A stretch of 64,000 bases of DNA from Jaminaea rosea. Its lineage: Eukaryota > Basidiomycota > Exobasidiomycetes > Microstromatales. The stretch lies in assembly GCF_003144245.1 (NCBI RefSeq), contig NW_020289975.1, positions 2,747,496 to 2,811,495 of the forward strand, written 5' to 3'. This document shows, one piece after another, positions 19,374 through 31,214 of this stretch. Positions within the stretch are counted from its first letter, which is position 1, and every line of letters begins with the position of its first letter. The notes below the pieces were generated by a model. The model was not told where the DNA came from. It did no database searches and saw only the letters and a program-made list of their open reading frames with translations. The position numbers were made by a program, and so were the translations under genes.

Positions 19374-21298
19374 TCAGACGCTGCTGGACAATCGCCTGGC
19401 CTGATGAACGGCCAGGAAGCTCGCAAAGCTCCAGCTGAGCTCCCTCGCTCCCCTCATCCAACCAGAGTAGCGATCAATCTGCTCGCTCATCTTGCCCTTC
19501 CTCTGCTCAGCAAAGCGCGCCGCATTCGTAAGGTACACTTCGGCCATCTCGCGCATGCCGCGCATGATGCTCTCCCACTCGTGGCTGCCGCGATGGTACG
19601 TAGCTCCTGCGCGGGCGTGGCCTGCATCGAGGAAGTTGCTGAAGAAGGACAGGGTGGCAGGGGTGAGGGTGATGGGGAGGGAAGTGCGTGCGTGGTGAGC
19701 TAGGGTGAGATAGAGGACGTTTGAGACGGCAAAGGTTGTCAGGAACCAAGGGTTGCCAATGCCTGAGTGCGCGGGGAGGGGCGAGAAGGTTAGCGAATGA
19801 CGCCTGTCCTGCTGCGGTCTCAATTGAATCTCACTCTGTCCTACGCCATCGTAGACGTCCTCTGGGTAGCGACCACAAAGCACTCCATCCCTGACCGGAT
19901 CCCTTCCCCTATTGACAGGGTAGACCTTAGCGAAGACCTGGACATTTCGCCACAGGGTGGCCAGGCAGCGCTCTCCCCAAGGTTCCCACGTATCGTCTGC
20001 CTTGAGTCCGACATCTCCATCCCACCCGTGCGTAAAGCCAAGCAGAACAGCGCAATCGGCTTGTGTTGGCTTGTGCTGCCCGCTCACCCTGTTCAGTGTG
20101 GGAAGGACGTGCGGCGATGCGAGAACTATGTCGCCGATAGAGGACAGGTGACGCTCGTCGTGCCAATCGATGTTGCTTCCCTCATCTGGCCCGCCTTCGA
20201 GGTTGAGCTTCCCTTGTGCGTTCCAGAACTTCTCCAGCCTGTTGGTGATTGCAGCTGCAGCTTCGTCCCATCTTTTGGCTGCTACCTCATCCAATGTCTC
20301 TGTGCGGCGTGCCAGGGCAGCTCCCTCCAGCAGAGCACGGCGTTGTGTCATCAAGACGTGGAAGTGTCCTCCGCCGGCTCCAGCGTCAGCGCAGACCTCC
20401 TCCCACAGTTCGAACGTCTTGCTCTGCCACTCTCTGCAAATGTAGTCGAGATCATCCCTGATCAACAAGCGTCGCTTGCCCTGCGCCTCTGGATCCTTGA
20501 CTCCATTGGCGGCCCAAAGCTGCTGCGTGACAAAAGTCCTGGAAGCATCGCTGATCGAGCGCGTGTCCAGTACGTGCGCCATGTACCTCGCAGCGGTGAT
20601 GGATCGCAAAGCGGGGCCATCGTTTTGTGGTCGGCCCCACGAGCCAGTGAAGGGGGAGCCGTCGACGTTGAATTTCGGCTCGCCAATACCACCCGTCTGG
20701 AACGTGCCAGATGGGTTGTCTGTGTGTTGGAGCTGAAGAGACATGATGAGGAAGCTGGGCGAGGGCAGCGGCGGCGGCGAGGAATGAAGGTCAGTACGAG
20801 CTGTCCACCATCCTCGTCTGTGCGCTGCCTTGCCCGAAATCACTCCTTGATACGACGTTCGATGGCCGATGCATCGTACTGGCCTAGACCTTTGCCCTCC
20901 TCAGCCTGCTTCAGGGCCTCAACCAAGCTCCTCACGCACAGCCCGGAGTCGCGGGGCCACTGGAACCAGTAGTTGTTGCTATCCCCATCGCCCTCCTTGC
21001 TCGGGCTCGCGACCATGCACCCTGGCGCAGTTCCCAGAGCATTCCTACCGTCGGGGCCAAAAGCTGCGAGCAGATGGTCTAGGGCAGTCGCATCCTCGGA
21101 GATGGACGTCGACGAGGTGAAGAGCTGCTTAGCTTGCTTGCGCGTACGCGTAGGCGGGCCGAGAGCCTTGTAGGCTGCCAGGCCTGAGAAGACGGCAGAA
21201 CCAGTCGCACCGGCGAGGATGAGCCAGTGGGATAGGGGAAGGTCCTTCAGAGAGCGTTGTGGAGCGGACATGCTGGTGATGTGGATCAGGGAAGTCAA
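19374..21298 (-). CDS. Membrane-anchored GH15 glucoamylase (Sga1-like)
   Basis: Exons 21298-20844, 20754-19835 and 19762-19374 join (phases 2 and 1) to 587 residues. Introns of 90 and 72 nt have TACTGAC and CTAAC branch sites. The GH15 landmarks are in order: NYWFQWPRDSG, NPSGTFQTGGIGEPKFNVDG, SWGRPQNDGPALRS, WEEV...RRALLEG (general acid Glu), GRYPEDVYDGVGQS|IGNPWF across the second junction, and near the C-terminus a SEQ...LSWSFASFLA block with the general base Glu. The N-terminus has a single helix (SHWLILAGATGSAVFSGLAA) rather than a cleavable signal, and I see no starch-binding domain, resembling the intracellular/sporulation enzyme Sga1. It releases glucose from alpha-1,4-glucans. A start 9 codons downstream (21271) is possible. 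Confidence 0.9.
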
Positions 21299-21789
21299 GG
21301 AGTGGGGCCCAACCTCTAGTCACGAACGAAAAAGGCCAGCAGCAGCCTCGACTTAGACCCTGAAGTGGAGTTGAGCTTGAGCCACGTGGTTAGAGATCCA
21401 ACACCGCGTCTTGAGGGGCATGCTAGTGTAGGCCTGTCATAGATAGGTTGCATTCAGATGAGCCTGTGCCGAAGATATTGCTCGCTGCTTTGCCCACGCT
21501 ATGTTGTTGAAGCTGATTGAAGGGCCTGGCTCCTTTGTGTGCTGAAGGTCCTGGGCATCGACGTCGCTCACCACGCCCACTGGCGCGGGCGACGCGTCGA
21601 CAAATTGGTCTCTGTCGCTCGCTCTCCGTCGCTGCATCTCGCTCTCCCCTCACTTGCTTGCCTTGCCCTCCGATCTTCTCGTCCCAATTGATGCTGGTCA
21701 GGACGACGTGGCGACCCGCAACAACATCGTCCATCTTCCGTCCTCTTCGCCACTCGTTGCCGCTAGTCACTTCTCTGAGACCACTCACC
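21299..21789. promoter_or_regulatory. Divergent promoter region between glucoamylase and CDC9
   Basis: About 490 bases between two divergent starts. No domain-bearing frame. Presumed promoters of both genes. Confidence 0.4.
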
Positions 21790-24597
21790 ATGGGCAAGCA
21801 GTCGACGCTCGGGTGAGTAGCAGCACGCGGACTGTGCAGCATCATTAGAGGTACCATCACTGACCTCGGCATACCTCACGCCTACGCACGCGCTCGCAGC
21901 AACTTTGTCGACTATCCACCAGGCGCAGCCAAGCCTCCTCCTCAGCAAGGCGACCTTAAGACGATGTTCAAGAAGAACAAGTCGACGGCCAGCACCAGCG
22001 CCTCTCCCGCAGACGAATCCGCTGCAAGCTCGTCCAAGAGCGTCAAGGACGAGGCAGCACAGGTCGATGACGACGTCGCTATGAAAGACGCAAGCAGCAG
22101 CAGTCGCGCAGCCTCGTCTTCATCGTCTGCACCTCGCAAGCGCAGCAGAATACAGATTTCGGACAGCGAGGAGGAGGAGGACGTCAAGCCTGTCGTCAAG
22201 AAGGAGCAAAAGATCAATGGCAGCGCAAAGGCGGCGGGGGCTTCCTCGTCCAAGTCGAGTGGCAATGCAAAGGCCAGCAGTAGCAACAGCGCTGTCAAGA
22301 AAGAAAAGCAAGACGCACCGGCGCTTACCAGCGAGGCATCTCCTGAAGCCGAGGATGAGGGTAGCGACACAGCGTCATCGGAAGGAGAGGAAGAGGAGGA
22401 GGACAAGGCTGAGGACCCCAAGGCGCACGTCAAGGTGGCCGCCATGTTCATGAAAGCGAGTGAGCGCAAAGCTGCAGCGGCGGGAGCTAGTTCCTCCAAC
22501 AAGAGCGACGCAAAGTGGCAGAAAGGTGAGAACAAGCCGCGAACGAGATGTCGTGTGAGCCAGCAGAACTGATAGCAATTCCTCAACGCCGCGCTTGCAG
22601 GAAAACCGATACCCTACGCAGCCTTGGCCGATGTCTTCTCGCAAATCGACAAGACCACAAAGCGACTGGAGATCCAAGACATCCTGAGCACCTTTCTCGT
22701 CACAGCCATCGAGCACGCCTCCACGCCCGAAGAGGTGACACAAGCCATCTACCTCTGCATCAACCGCCTGTGCCCTGACTACCTGGGCCTTGAGCTCGGT
22801 CTCGGAGAGAGCCTCATCATCAAGGCCATCGCGCAGAGCACGGGCCGTGGCGTAGACAAGATTAAGAAGGACCTCGAGGAGCTTGGCGACCTGGGCAGAG
22901 TCGCTATGGCCTCGCGGGCTAAGCAGCCTACCATGTTCCAATCCAGCGCCCTCACTGTCCCTGGCGTATTCAAGACTCTCAAGGAGATTGCGACGACGTC
23001 TGGCAACAAGTCTCAGGACAAGAAGATTGGCCTCATCATGAAGCTCCTCTCAGCATGCAAGGGCGAGGAGACCAAATGGATTATCAGGAGCATCGAGGGC
23101 AAATTGCGCATCGGTCTGGCCGAGAAGACGGTCATGATCGCCTTGGCGCGTAGTGCCGTCTTCACGCGCTTCAAGACGAAGAACATCGACACGCTGAGCG
23201 ATGAACTCAAGATGGCAGAGGAGCAGTGCAAGGCTGCCTTCAGTGAGATGCCGAATTACGACATTCTTGTCCCTGCCTTGATCAAGGACGGGCCTGAAGG
23301 CCTGCGCAAGACTTGCCACCTTACGCCCGGTATCCCGCTCAAGCCTATGCTGGCTCGGCCTACGAAGGCTATCACGGAGGTGCTGGATCGTTTCGAGGAC
23401 AGGTCGTTCACCTGCGAATACAAGTACGATGGGGAGAGGGCGCAAATTCACTTCTACGTGCCTGGCGAGGCGAATGCGATTGAAGGAGAGCAGGCAGCCC
23501 CGACAAAAGAGATTGCAGGGAGCAGCAGCAGCAACGGCGCGTCGTCGTCGTCGTCACAGGGCAGGCTAGGAGTGTTCTCACGCAATTCGGAAGACATGTC
23601 AGTCAAGTACCCTGACCTCCTTGAGAGCATCGCCCGATGCCGCAAGCCGGAGACGAAGAGCTTCGTCATTGACGCCGAGGTGACGGCGTGGAAGGCTGCC
23701 GTAAAGAACGAGGCCGGCGAAGTCATCGATGCTGGAGGGCTTCAACCCTTCCAGCAGCTCAGCACCCGCAAGCGCAAGGACGTGCAAGCGGACAAAGTGA
23801 CGGTCAAAGTCAAGCTCTTCGCCTTTGACATCCTCTACCTCAATGGCGAGCCCCTCCTCCAGTACGACCTCGCTACTCGTCGCGAGAAGTTGCGCTCCGC
23901 CTTCAACCCGAACGCGGACGAGTTCGACTATGCTACGTCGCAGGATTGTAACACCGTAGAGGAGATTGCTGCCTTCCTCGAGGCGTCGGTGCAGGACCGC
24001 TGCGAGGGCTTGATGGTCAAGATGCTCCAAGGCAAGGAATCCACCTACGAGCCGTCTCGTCGGTCCCAGAACTGGCTCAAGCTCAAGAAGGACTATCTCA
24101 GCGGGGCGGGCGATTCGCTCGATCTCGTTGTGCTGGGCGGGTACTATGGGAAGGGGAAGCGCACAAAGGTGTACGGAGCCTTCCTCCTCGGATGCTGGGA
24201 CGTCGACTCGGAGTCTTACCAGACGGTCTGCAAGATCGGAACGGGCTTCACAGAGGCGAACCTGGAGGACTTTACGGCGCAGCTCAAGCCACTTGAGCTC
24301 ACAGTGAAGAAGGGCTACTACGACGTCGGCGGAGCAACGCCGGATGTCTACTTTGAGCCCAAGGTCGTGTGGGAGGTCAGGGTGGCAGACTTGTCGCTCA
24401 GCCCGATCTACACGGCGGCCAAGGGAGCCATTGAGGCCAGAGGGATCTCATTGAGGTTTCCGCGCTTTATTAGGATTAGAGATGATAAGGATCCAGAGGA
24501 CTCGACGGGGCCGGAACAGATTGCTGAGATGTATCGCAAGCAGGCTTCGGCGCAGCAGGGCAAGAAGGGGGGAGGAGGTGATGATGATTATTGGTAG
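21790..24597 (+). CDS. CDC9: ATP-dependent DNA ligase I (Cdc9/LIG1)
   Basis: Exons 21790-21812, 21900-22525 and 22601-24597 join (phases 2 and 1) to 881 residues. The first 23-nt exon plus the start of exon 2 spell MGKQSTLGNFV, a PIP-box-like PCNA-binding element expected at the N-terminus of replicative ligase. A long Ser/Lys/Glu-rich disordered region follows. Then the DNA-binding domain (residues about 218-470), the adenylation domain with EYKYDGERAQ (adenylated Lys near 491), EGLMVKML and KLKKDY motifs, and the OB fold ending with VWEVRVADLSLSPIY and GISLRFPRFIRIRDDK. It seals Okazaki fragments and repair nicks in the nucleus. A short Ser insertion lies just after the KYDG motif. Confidence 0.95.
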
Positions 24598-27500
24598 ATG
24601 CGAGGGGAGGCCCTCTCCCGTATGTCCATGCTTGTTCCTCGAGCGGCGAGCTAGTCGCCCGACTTAGTGGCTCAATTGCCATTCATTCGCCCATCCGCAC
24701 CTTCGACCGCTACCACGTCCGCTCTTGCTTCTCGGCCGTGTAAAGAGAACCTCCGTTTCCGCCGCCGTGAACTCCTTCTCGCCTTCACTCCGCTCTTCGC
24801 GACCTCTAGGCCCACCTTGTGTCCTCAACGCCTCCTCGAATGAAATTGCGAATTCGCCTTCCTCAGTTCACTCGCGGATTACCTTGACGTGGCGTGCGCC
24901 CGTACGGCCATTTCTAGGACGTAGCGTGCAATGTACGCACGCCTAGGCGCCTGCACGCACCTCGCGCAGCTCTTTCGGGGATCTTGCGCGAAGATACGGC
25001 CGAGTAATGGAGGTGAGCCCAATCAATCAATCTATCTATGTCTGCTCACCTGCGTCCTCGGGCATCGATGATGGGACTGCTTGCAGTCTGCAATTCGGGG
25101 CAGGTATTGACAGGCGTAAGTGGTGCGGGACGACGGGTAACAGGTCTTTGCATTACGCCGCTTCTTGGTCGATCGAACCAAATCGGCCGGATAAAGTGTC
25201 AAGTGGGATTCAGCCGTAACTTCCTTCCGCTGAAAGGGAGCTGAGAAGATCTTTCGTCGAGGGTAATGCCACGGCGAAAGCGGCGTACCATGGACGTTGC
25301 CAAGCTCACGGTCCTCTGGTCGATCATCTCGGCGAAACAAGGATTGGAGTGGCACCGACGTCGTCCCATTGGCAGCGAGGCATCGCAGTGAAAAAGGCAC
25401 TACGGAACTAACGGAGCTGTCCTTTCGCTGAAATGATTGGTGAGCGTACAGAAAGAAGGCGTTGTCAAAGAATGCGGTCGACATTTGTCTTGAGCGGGGG
25501 ACGCGGCAAGGAGCACTTGAGAGCATCGTTTTTCTGGCAGCGCCTCGACGAGCCAATACGCGGATGTATCTAGCACGACATCAATTCAATTCGCCCCACC
25601 TTAGCCACGCTCAGCTCACGACTGTGGGACAATGTGCGCCAGCGAGCCGCCGCTTTGTTGACACAGCGGAGCTCAAAGGATAAAGCCTCGAGCTTCCTTT
25701 ACACCCATTGCCCTTCCGGGCCCCGAGCTGACGGCGCTCTCGTACATGCTCGGGAAGCGTGAGAGTTTATCGCGAGCTTCGCACCTCAGCGTCATCGTGA
25801 TGCCGTGGTCTTTCTTGTTCTTGTCAGTGCACTCTTCTCGGCGTCATCGGCATCGTCGCGGCAAGGAAGCGTCTCATTGCTGATGATGCTGACCGCCTGA
25901 GCGGCAGGCAAGGAGCGCTTCCTGCCTGCCGTGCCTGCCGTCCGTCAGCCTCGCAGCTTGAATCGCTTGCTGAGCTACGAAGTTCAAGACCTCGGTCTCG
26001 ATGCGCATTGTGGACGGACCTCAGCCCAAAGCGTCTCGCTTGCTTGCTACTCTCAATGTTCACCTGACAGGAAGCTCGTACCCACGGGAGACGGCGGCGA
26101 GGCTCTTGCGGGCTATTTCCCCATTCTCCTCCTTCTCTACATTCCGCTCGGGTCAAAAAGTCTCAGCCTAGCGCTCTGCCGGGCCATCCTTATCGAGCGT
26201 CGAAGAGAGACTCAGGAACAAGTCGCCTACCAGATCGACTGCGCCTGCATAATACACGAGGGAGCGAGCGAGCGAGTGATGAAAGCTTGGCCTTGCCCTT
26301 TGTGTGGCGGTGTTGACTCGTCGGACGTGGAGGTTGGCTCTCACGCGGGCGCCACGATTATGGGCGTACTTTGGTGAACTTCCGCCGATCTCACGGCGGG
26401 CAATGCAGTGCCTCGGCATCCTTTCTGAGACGCCATAGCGGAGTTCATTCTGACATCGCAGCTCCGATAGGCGGCCACATTCATCATCAGCATCGACGAG
26501 GACGGGCGACGGGGAGCATTCACGGCGAGCATACGCTTGATTACGGGCGTTTAATGCGCAAGTTAAGGGTTGCTACGATGCTCGCGATGCTCGCGATGCT
26601 TACGAATTTCCCCCACCTGCGCCGCATGTCCCTTCGCACCGTGTGTACCTGAGGTTAAAGGCTGCTCAGCGGGCGGCGCGGCCGCCGGGAAGAAAGACAT
26701 GCGAAAGGGAGAGGGGAGGGGGGCACGCAGCAGCATCAAAGCAACCCCGCGACGACGGCGGCAGCAAGGCGGCCAGAGTTGCTGCTACGAGTGTAACTTG
26801 GCCATCTTCGGAATCCTGAAGCCGGTCTGCATCTGTAGAGCAAGTCGACGGATGCCAACGAGATCGAGGTCTGAAGACGTCCGGACGCTGCATGCCGGAG
26901 GCCACCATTGGAAACCATTCTGTCTTTTTTGCACGCACGAACTCGCACCAGACCTTGCACACGATACTCTTTCTTGCCCCTTCGCCTCGCCTGCGAAGTC
27001 TTCGTCAGTCTTCGTCATCTCCTCGCACTCATCCGCGCTCCGGTCTGACGAGGCGACATCCAGTGTCGTGTGCGCCAGCGCGAGCGGGCGTCTTTTACAT
27101 CCCTTTTGCTCCGCGGGCGGGCGCCCCGCTTCTGCTCCTCTTGCTCCTCCGGGCCTAACTTCGTAGCGAATCAGGGGGGACCGCTCAAGCTGGCTCCCTG
27201 TCTGTGCTCGCCAATCAAGCTTCGCTTCAAAGACGACTGACGTCGATACGGGTCCAGTGCCGCGCGGAGTATAGACATAGCACGGCGTCCCACGAAGACG
27301 ACGTCCCGCAACGTCCCAATCGTAGGTTTGGATCGCGCACGACAAGCAGCCGTGGAGCCTGCGCCAAACTTGGAATCAAAGGAAAGCGAGCGATACGTTG
27401 CTCGGTGATCTATTGAGACTTTTCGCTTAGTAGGTCGGGCACCGCTCCATCTGCGCTTCGTCTGTGCATCAAGTAGGAGGGGGGAAAGGTGTCTCGCGAG

Positions 27501-28525
27501 GCTCGGTCGTTCACTCATCGTCGTCATCACCAGACGTCTGCTGCTGCTATCGTCTTCACCGCCACACATCGAGACTCACGGCGACGCCTCTCTACATCGT
27601 TGGCCGTCTTTCAGCCGCCGTTTCCGACGCCCGGTCTGGACGTTGCAAGCAGCGCAGACGCCCACTGCTTGCATCTTGCATACAGGCCGCCATCTGCCCA
27701 CTCTACCGAAAGGGCACTAAAAGTCAGCAAAGCAGCAGCGGATCGCACCCGCGCTTGCCTCATTTCAAGCCGGGAGTTCCGACCAGAGCAAGAACAGGGC
27801 AACCCAATTCCGAACGCTCTGGCTGTACAGGCCAGCACCCCACGTCGTACACACTTGCGTCCTCTGCCTTCTGTGCGCTCTGTAGGTGGCAAGGAGGTAG
27901 GAGAACCGGGAGACTGAGGACAGAGGCGACGATCTCTCGCATCCCGCTTGCAAAAATAACTCCCGCACGACCAGTCGAGGCGAGGATTCAGGGACACGAC
28001 TCGTCTCAACTCAAACATACCCCGACAAGACAAGAGGCGGGCAGGGACGAGAGGAGAAGGCCCGGGCCTAGCGCCTCTCACACGTCAAAGTTGAGACTCA
28101 CACTCCCCGGCGCAAGATCACTTCGGTATCTAACATAGAGCAGCCTTCGTTTGCGATCTAAGCCAGCCAGGACCCTAGCTCTCGCAGCGCCGCACGCCAT
28201 CCCCCTTACTCCCCGCCTTCTGCTCTTCCTTTCTTTACTACCTCTTCTTACACACCAAGCTTCTTTTCGCCGTCATTGTCGAGAGCTTTTCGACGTTCAC
28301 TTTTCGACGCCGCCCAGACCCCCTATTTACGCTTCGCACGCTTCCTTTCAAGCTCCTCGAAGCTACTCACAACGCCCTTTCGCGCTAGGCCGGCCGTCCC
28401 CCCCCGCGCGCCACCCTCCCCCGATATTCACGCCGCCACGACCACTACCCCGCTGTCAAGCAGCTCAAATACTCACTCGAATGCCCCTGGAGATTCAGCC
28501 GCAATAACGTCTAGCTTTCTCGACC
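24598..28525. other. 3.9 kb gene-poor stretch upstream of a Zn2Cys6 regulator
   Basis: I find no domain, consistent exon chain or RNA gene on either strand. Longest frames (for example 25032-25556 minus, 26570-27166 plus, 27464-28138 plus) are Arg/Ser/Pro-rich in several overlapping registers, as expected from GC-rich non-coding sequence. Local short repeats include GAGCGAGCGAGCGAG (26260s) and a 9-bp unit GATGCTCGC near 26578-26600. From about 28140 the plus strand becomes C/T-rich without ATG-led frames of note, as in a long pyrimidine-rich fungal 5' leader. Most likely extended regulatory sequence and 5' UTR of the transcription factor gene, possibly with a non-coding transcript. Confidence 0.4.
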
Positions 28526-30877
28526 ATGTCGTATCGAGGGGGTCACGAAGAGGAGGATCGCGAACAGCGTCATCAGCAACACCAGCACCCAGCCATCCGC
28601 CTGCCGCGACTGCAGATCATGGACGAAGGCAGCAACGCCTCGATGTCTCACCGCCATCGTAGTACTTCGGGCGGAAGCCAATCCGGAATGGCCGCCTTTG
28701 CACCATGGTCTCCCGGTTCTGAGCATCCCTCTGCTGCTTCCGGAGGAAGCCAGAGCGGCATCTCATCGCCGACGACGTCCTTGCCACCGTTGCACGGCCC
28801 AAGCAGGTCGCAGCCATTCTCCGCCTCGACGAGCCCCAAATTTCCTCTTCTTCCTGCTCCTACACGGCGTTCGACTATGATGGAGGGCTCTCTACCCCCG
28901 CTGTCTGCTACCATGTCGTCCTCGGCTTCTCTCGGCGCCGGAGCATCGCGCATCAGGTCAAGCTCAGGGTCAGCGGCGCATCTCCTCAATCGCTCGCCTA
29001 TGCTCCCATCGTACAGCCATTCGACCGCCCCTCAGCACCCTCCTGCAGCTCCCTCAATGTCGTACTCGACTTCTCCCTCGACGAGCGCCGCAACACCAAG
29101 GGGCATGCCTACGGCTGCTGCCTTCTCACCGCCCGAAACCGCCGCCATCGAGCGTAAGCCAGCCAAGGCGCACGTCTCCTCAGCCTGCCTCAACTGCAAG
29201 CGTGCTCACCTTGCCTGCGACGCCGAGCGACCCTGCCGTAGGTGTACCAAACTGGGCAAGACGGCGACGTGTGTCGACGTGCAGCACAAGAAACGTGGCA
29301 GGCCCAGGCTCAAGGACCGTGAAATGCCGCCTGCATCTTCAGCTAGTCAGGACCCCATAGCTGGGCCGGCTGGATGGTCGCCGGCTCACGCCGAGGGATC
29401 GATGCCTCCCAGTGCATCCTTGTATCATCCCAGCAGCACGCCGCAAGGCTGGGGACAAGCCGGCCATCACGATGCCGCACGACCCCGAAGCTACACCGCG
29501 GCGGCTCCCATGTCATCTTATCCACCCTCATCGTACCGCTCACCACCCTCATCATTGCACTCTGCCTACGGCCCGCCGCAACCGCAACCGCAACCGCAAC
29601 GTCGGGGCGAGCGGACGATCGCTACACTCCTTTGCGGCACGGACCTCGTTGCAGCGCATGTCTCGTACGAGTCGCAAACGATCTTTGGTCTTCCGCCCGA
29701 CCAAGTACGTCAGCGATCAGCCGTGGAGCTCGTCCACCCTGCCGACCACCAGCGCTTTGAGGCGGCGTGGGCTCGCCTGGTCCACCCAGTCGAGATTGCG
29801 CCCGTCGAATTTCCTGCGCTTGGGGAAGAGATTATGCGCAGCGAACCGACTCGGTTGCTGGAGCCTGCCCGTGGTACCATCTTTGTCGAGGAGACGATTC
29901 GTATGCGTCTGGCTGGCAACTTGTGGGCGCCGTGCTCCGTACGCTTCTACCTTGGTGGGGCCTTTGGGCTCGACTTGTACCGGCCCGAGACCAAGGACCG
30001 TGCATTCATCGTCACTTCCATCTATCCGTTGGCCGCCGGCGAGTTGGCTACCGCCTCAACATCATCGTCCTCATCGGCGTCGACATCGCACCACCCCAAC
30101 TTCGAGATGCTGCGCTCTGTTGAGTTCCCACCTACCTCGCACTGGTCTCAGTCCACCTTTAAGACTCCCTCGACTAACCCATCGCCGTACATGCAGCACA
30201 GCACCTCGATGCCTTCGTGGTCGGAGCGTAGCTGGGGTGGCGAGCGAGCGTGGGATGATGCGCAGCCACCTCCTCTGGCTCGCCGGACAAGCATCAAACG
30301 TGGGATGCCCGCCGACTTTGACCATCACGAGCAACTCCCGGCTAGACGTCCAAGCTACATCTCGGCGCACTCCGATGTCCGACCTCGACTCGCAGCTCTG
30401 AATATTTCGGCGCCCGACCGCGATACCACGCAAGTGCTCGCAACGACGCCGTCGCCTGTCGAGCGCGGTGCGATGCCGCCGCCACCTGCAGGTGGTCCCT
30501 CTCCCAGATCGGCTGCCAATGGCAGGAGCGCAATGGCAGACGTCCATCATCCCTTCTCTTCCTTTCCGTCGTCCGCCTCCTTTGCCCATGACATTCCTCA
30601 TCACCAGCGTCCAGCGGGCAGCTCCAACGTCAATACAAACGGGAGCCTGCGCCATCCCCCCCTCTCCAACGCACGGGATCTTGCCTCCGCTACTAGCAGC
30701 AGTCCTAGCAGGCTCCCACCTACCCCTTCTTCAACTCCCGCCGCCTCCACGCATGGTGCGAGGGGACTCGCAGCCGTCGCAGCCACCAAGAGCAGAGTTA
30801 CCACAGGCTCTGCACCCGCTGCCGCTACGACAACTGTAGGCGGAGGAGGTGGGAGCGTGGGCGCGCTGGCTTGCTGA
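28526..30877 (+). CDS. Zn2Cys6 transcription factor with PAS-like domain
   Basis: A single exon of 783 residues. A binuclear zinc cluster lies at about residues 220-250 (ACLNCKRAHLACDAERPCRR followed by CTKLGKTATC), with six cysteines, then the basic KKRGRPRLKD block. Residues about 360-510 look like a PAS fold: TIATLLCGTDLVAAHVSYES, FGLPPDQVRQRSAVELVHPA, later AFIVTSIYPLA. This pair is typical of basidiomycete regulators related in layout to Ert1/Rds2-type carbon-source activators, but I cannot name an orthologue. The first 210 and last 260 residues are Ser/Pro/His-rich and probably disordered. It is preceded by a very long intergenic region. Confidence 0.88.
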   Translation: MSYRGGHEEEDREQRHQQHQHPAIRLPRLQIMDEGSNASMSHRHRSTSGGSQSGMAAFAPWSPGSEHPSAASGGSQSGISSPTTSLPPLHGPSRSQPFSASTSPKFPLLPAPTRRSTMMEGSLPPLSATMSSSASLGAGASRIRSSSGSAAHLLNRSPMLPSYSHSTAPQHPPAAPSMSYSTSPSTSAATPRGMPTAAAFSPPETAAIERKPAKAHVSSACLNCKRAHLACDAERPCRRCTKLGKTATCVDVQHKKRGRPRLKDREMPPASSASQDPIAGPAGWSPAHAEGSMPPSASLYHPSSTPQGWGQAGHHDAARPRSYTAAAPMSSYPPSSYRSPPSSLHSAYGPPQPQPQPQRRGERTIATLLCGTDLVAAHVSYESQTIFGLPPDQVRQRSAVELVHPADHQRFEAAWARLVHPVEIAPVEFPALGEEIMRSEPTRLLEPARGTIFVEETIRMRLAGNLWAPCSVRFYLGGAFGLDLYRPETKDRAFIVTSIYPLAAGELATASTSSSSSASTSHHPNFEMLRSVEFPPTSHWSQSTFKTPSTNPSPYMQHSTSMPSWSERSWGGERAWDDAQPPPLARRTSIKRGMPADFDHHEQLPARRPSYISAHSDVRPRLAALNISAPDRDTTQVLATTPSPVERGAMPPPPAGGPSPRSAANGRSAMADVHHPFSSFPSSASFAHDIPHHQRPAGSSNVNTNGSLRHPPLSNARDLASATSSSPSRLPPTPSSTPAASTHGARGLAAVAATKSRVTTGSAPAAATTTVGGGGGSVGALAC

Positions 30878-31214
30878 GCATGCGTGACACCACCAAACTC
30901 GCAACATCATACCCCACAGGCCCGCCGCCGCGCATACACGAAGGCGAGCCCAGCACCCGGAACCACGTCATCGCCGCAAGCAACAAAGCCGAACAGGAGC
31001 GCGGCTGGTCCACAATCCTCTCCGAGCTACTCTCGTTTCACGCCGCTCATCCAGTCTCATCGTTCTATCCTTTCCAGTTTTTGTCGCTGTTGTATCGTCT
31101 CAGCCCTCTCGCACGTCAGGTCCGTGATGCTACAAATACGTAATAGCATCTCCATCGCCACCAGCTCTCTAATCATACTGTTCTCATGAGTCCATTCCTC
31201 TCAGCATCTCATCC
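30878..31214. other. Intergenic between convergent genes
   Basis: 337 bases between the stops of the Zn2Cys6 factor and ARH1. No gene seen; presumably 3' UTRs and terminators. Confidence 0.5.

Noticed and set aside
26570-28138. Several frames of 130-220 codons on both strands
   Set aside because: They overlap in multiple registers, are Arg/Ser/Pro/Ala-rich as expected from GC-rich non-coding DNA, and contain no domain.
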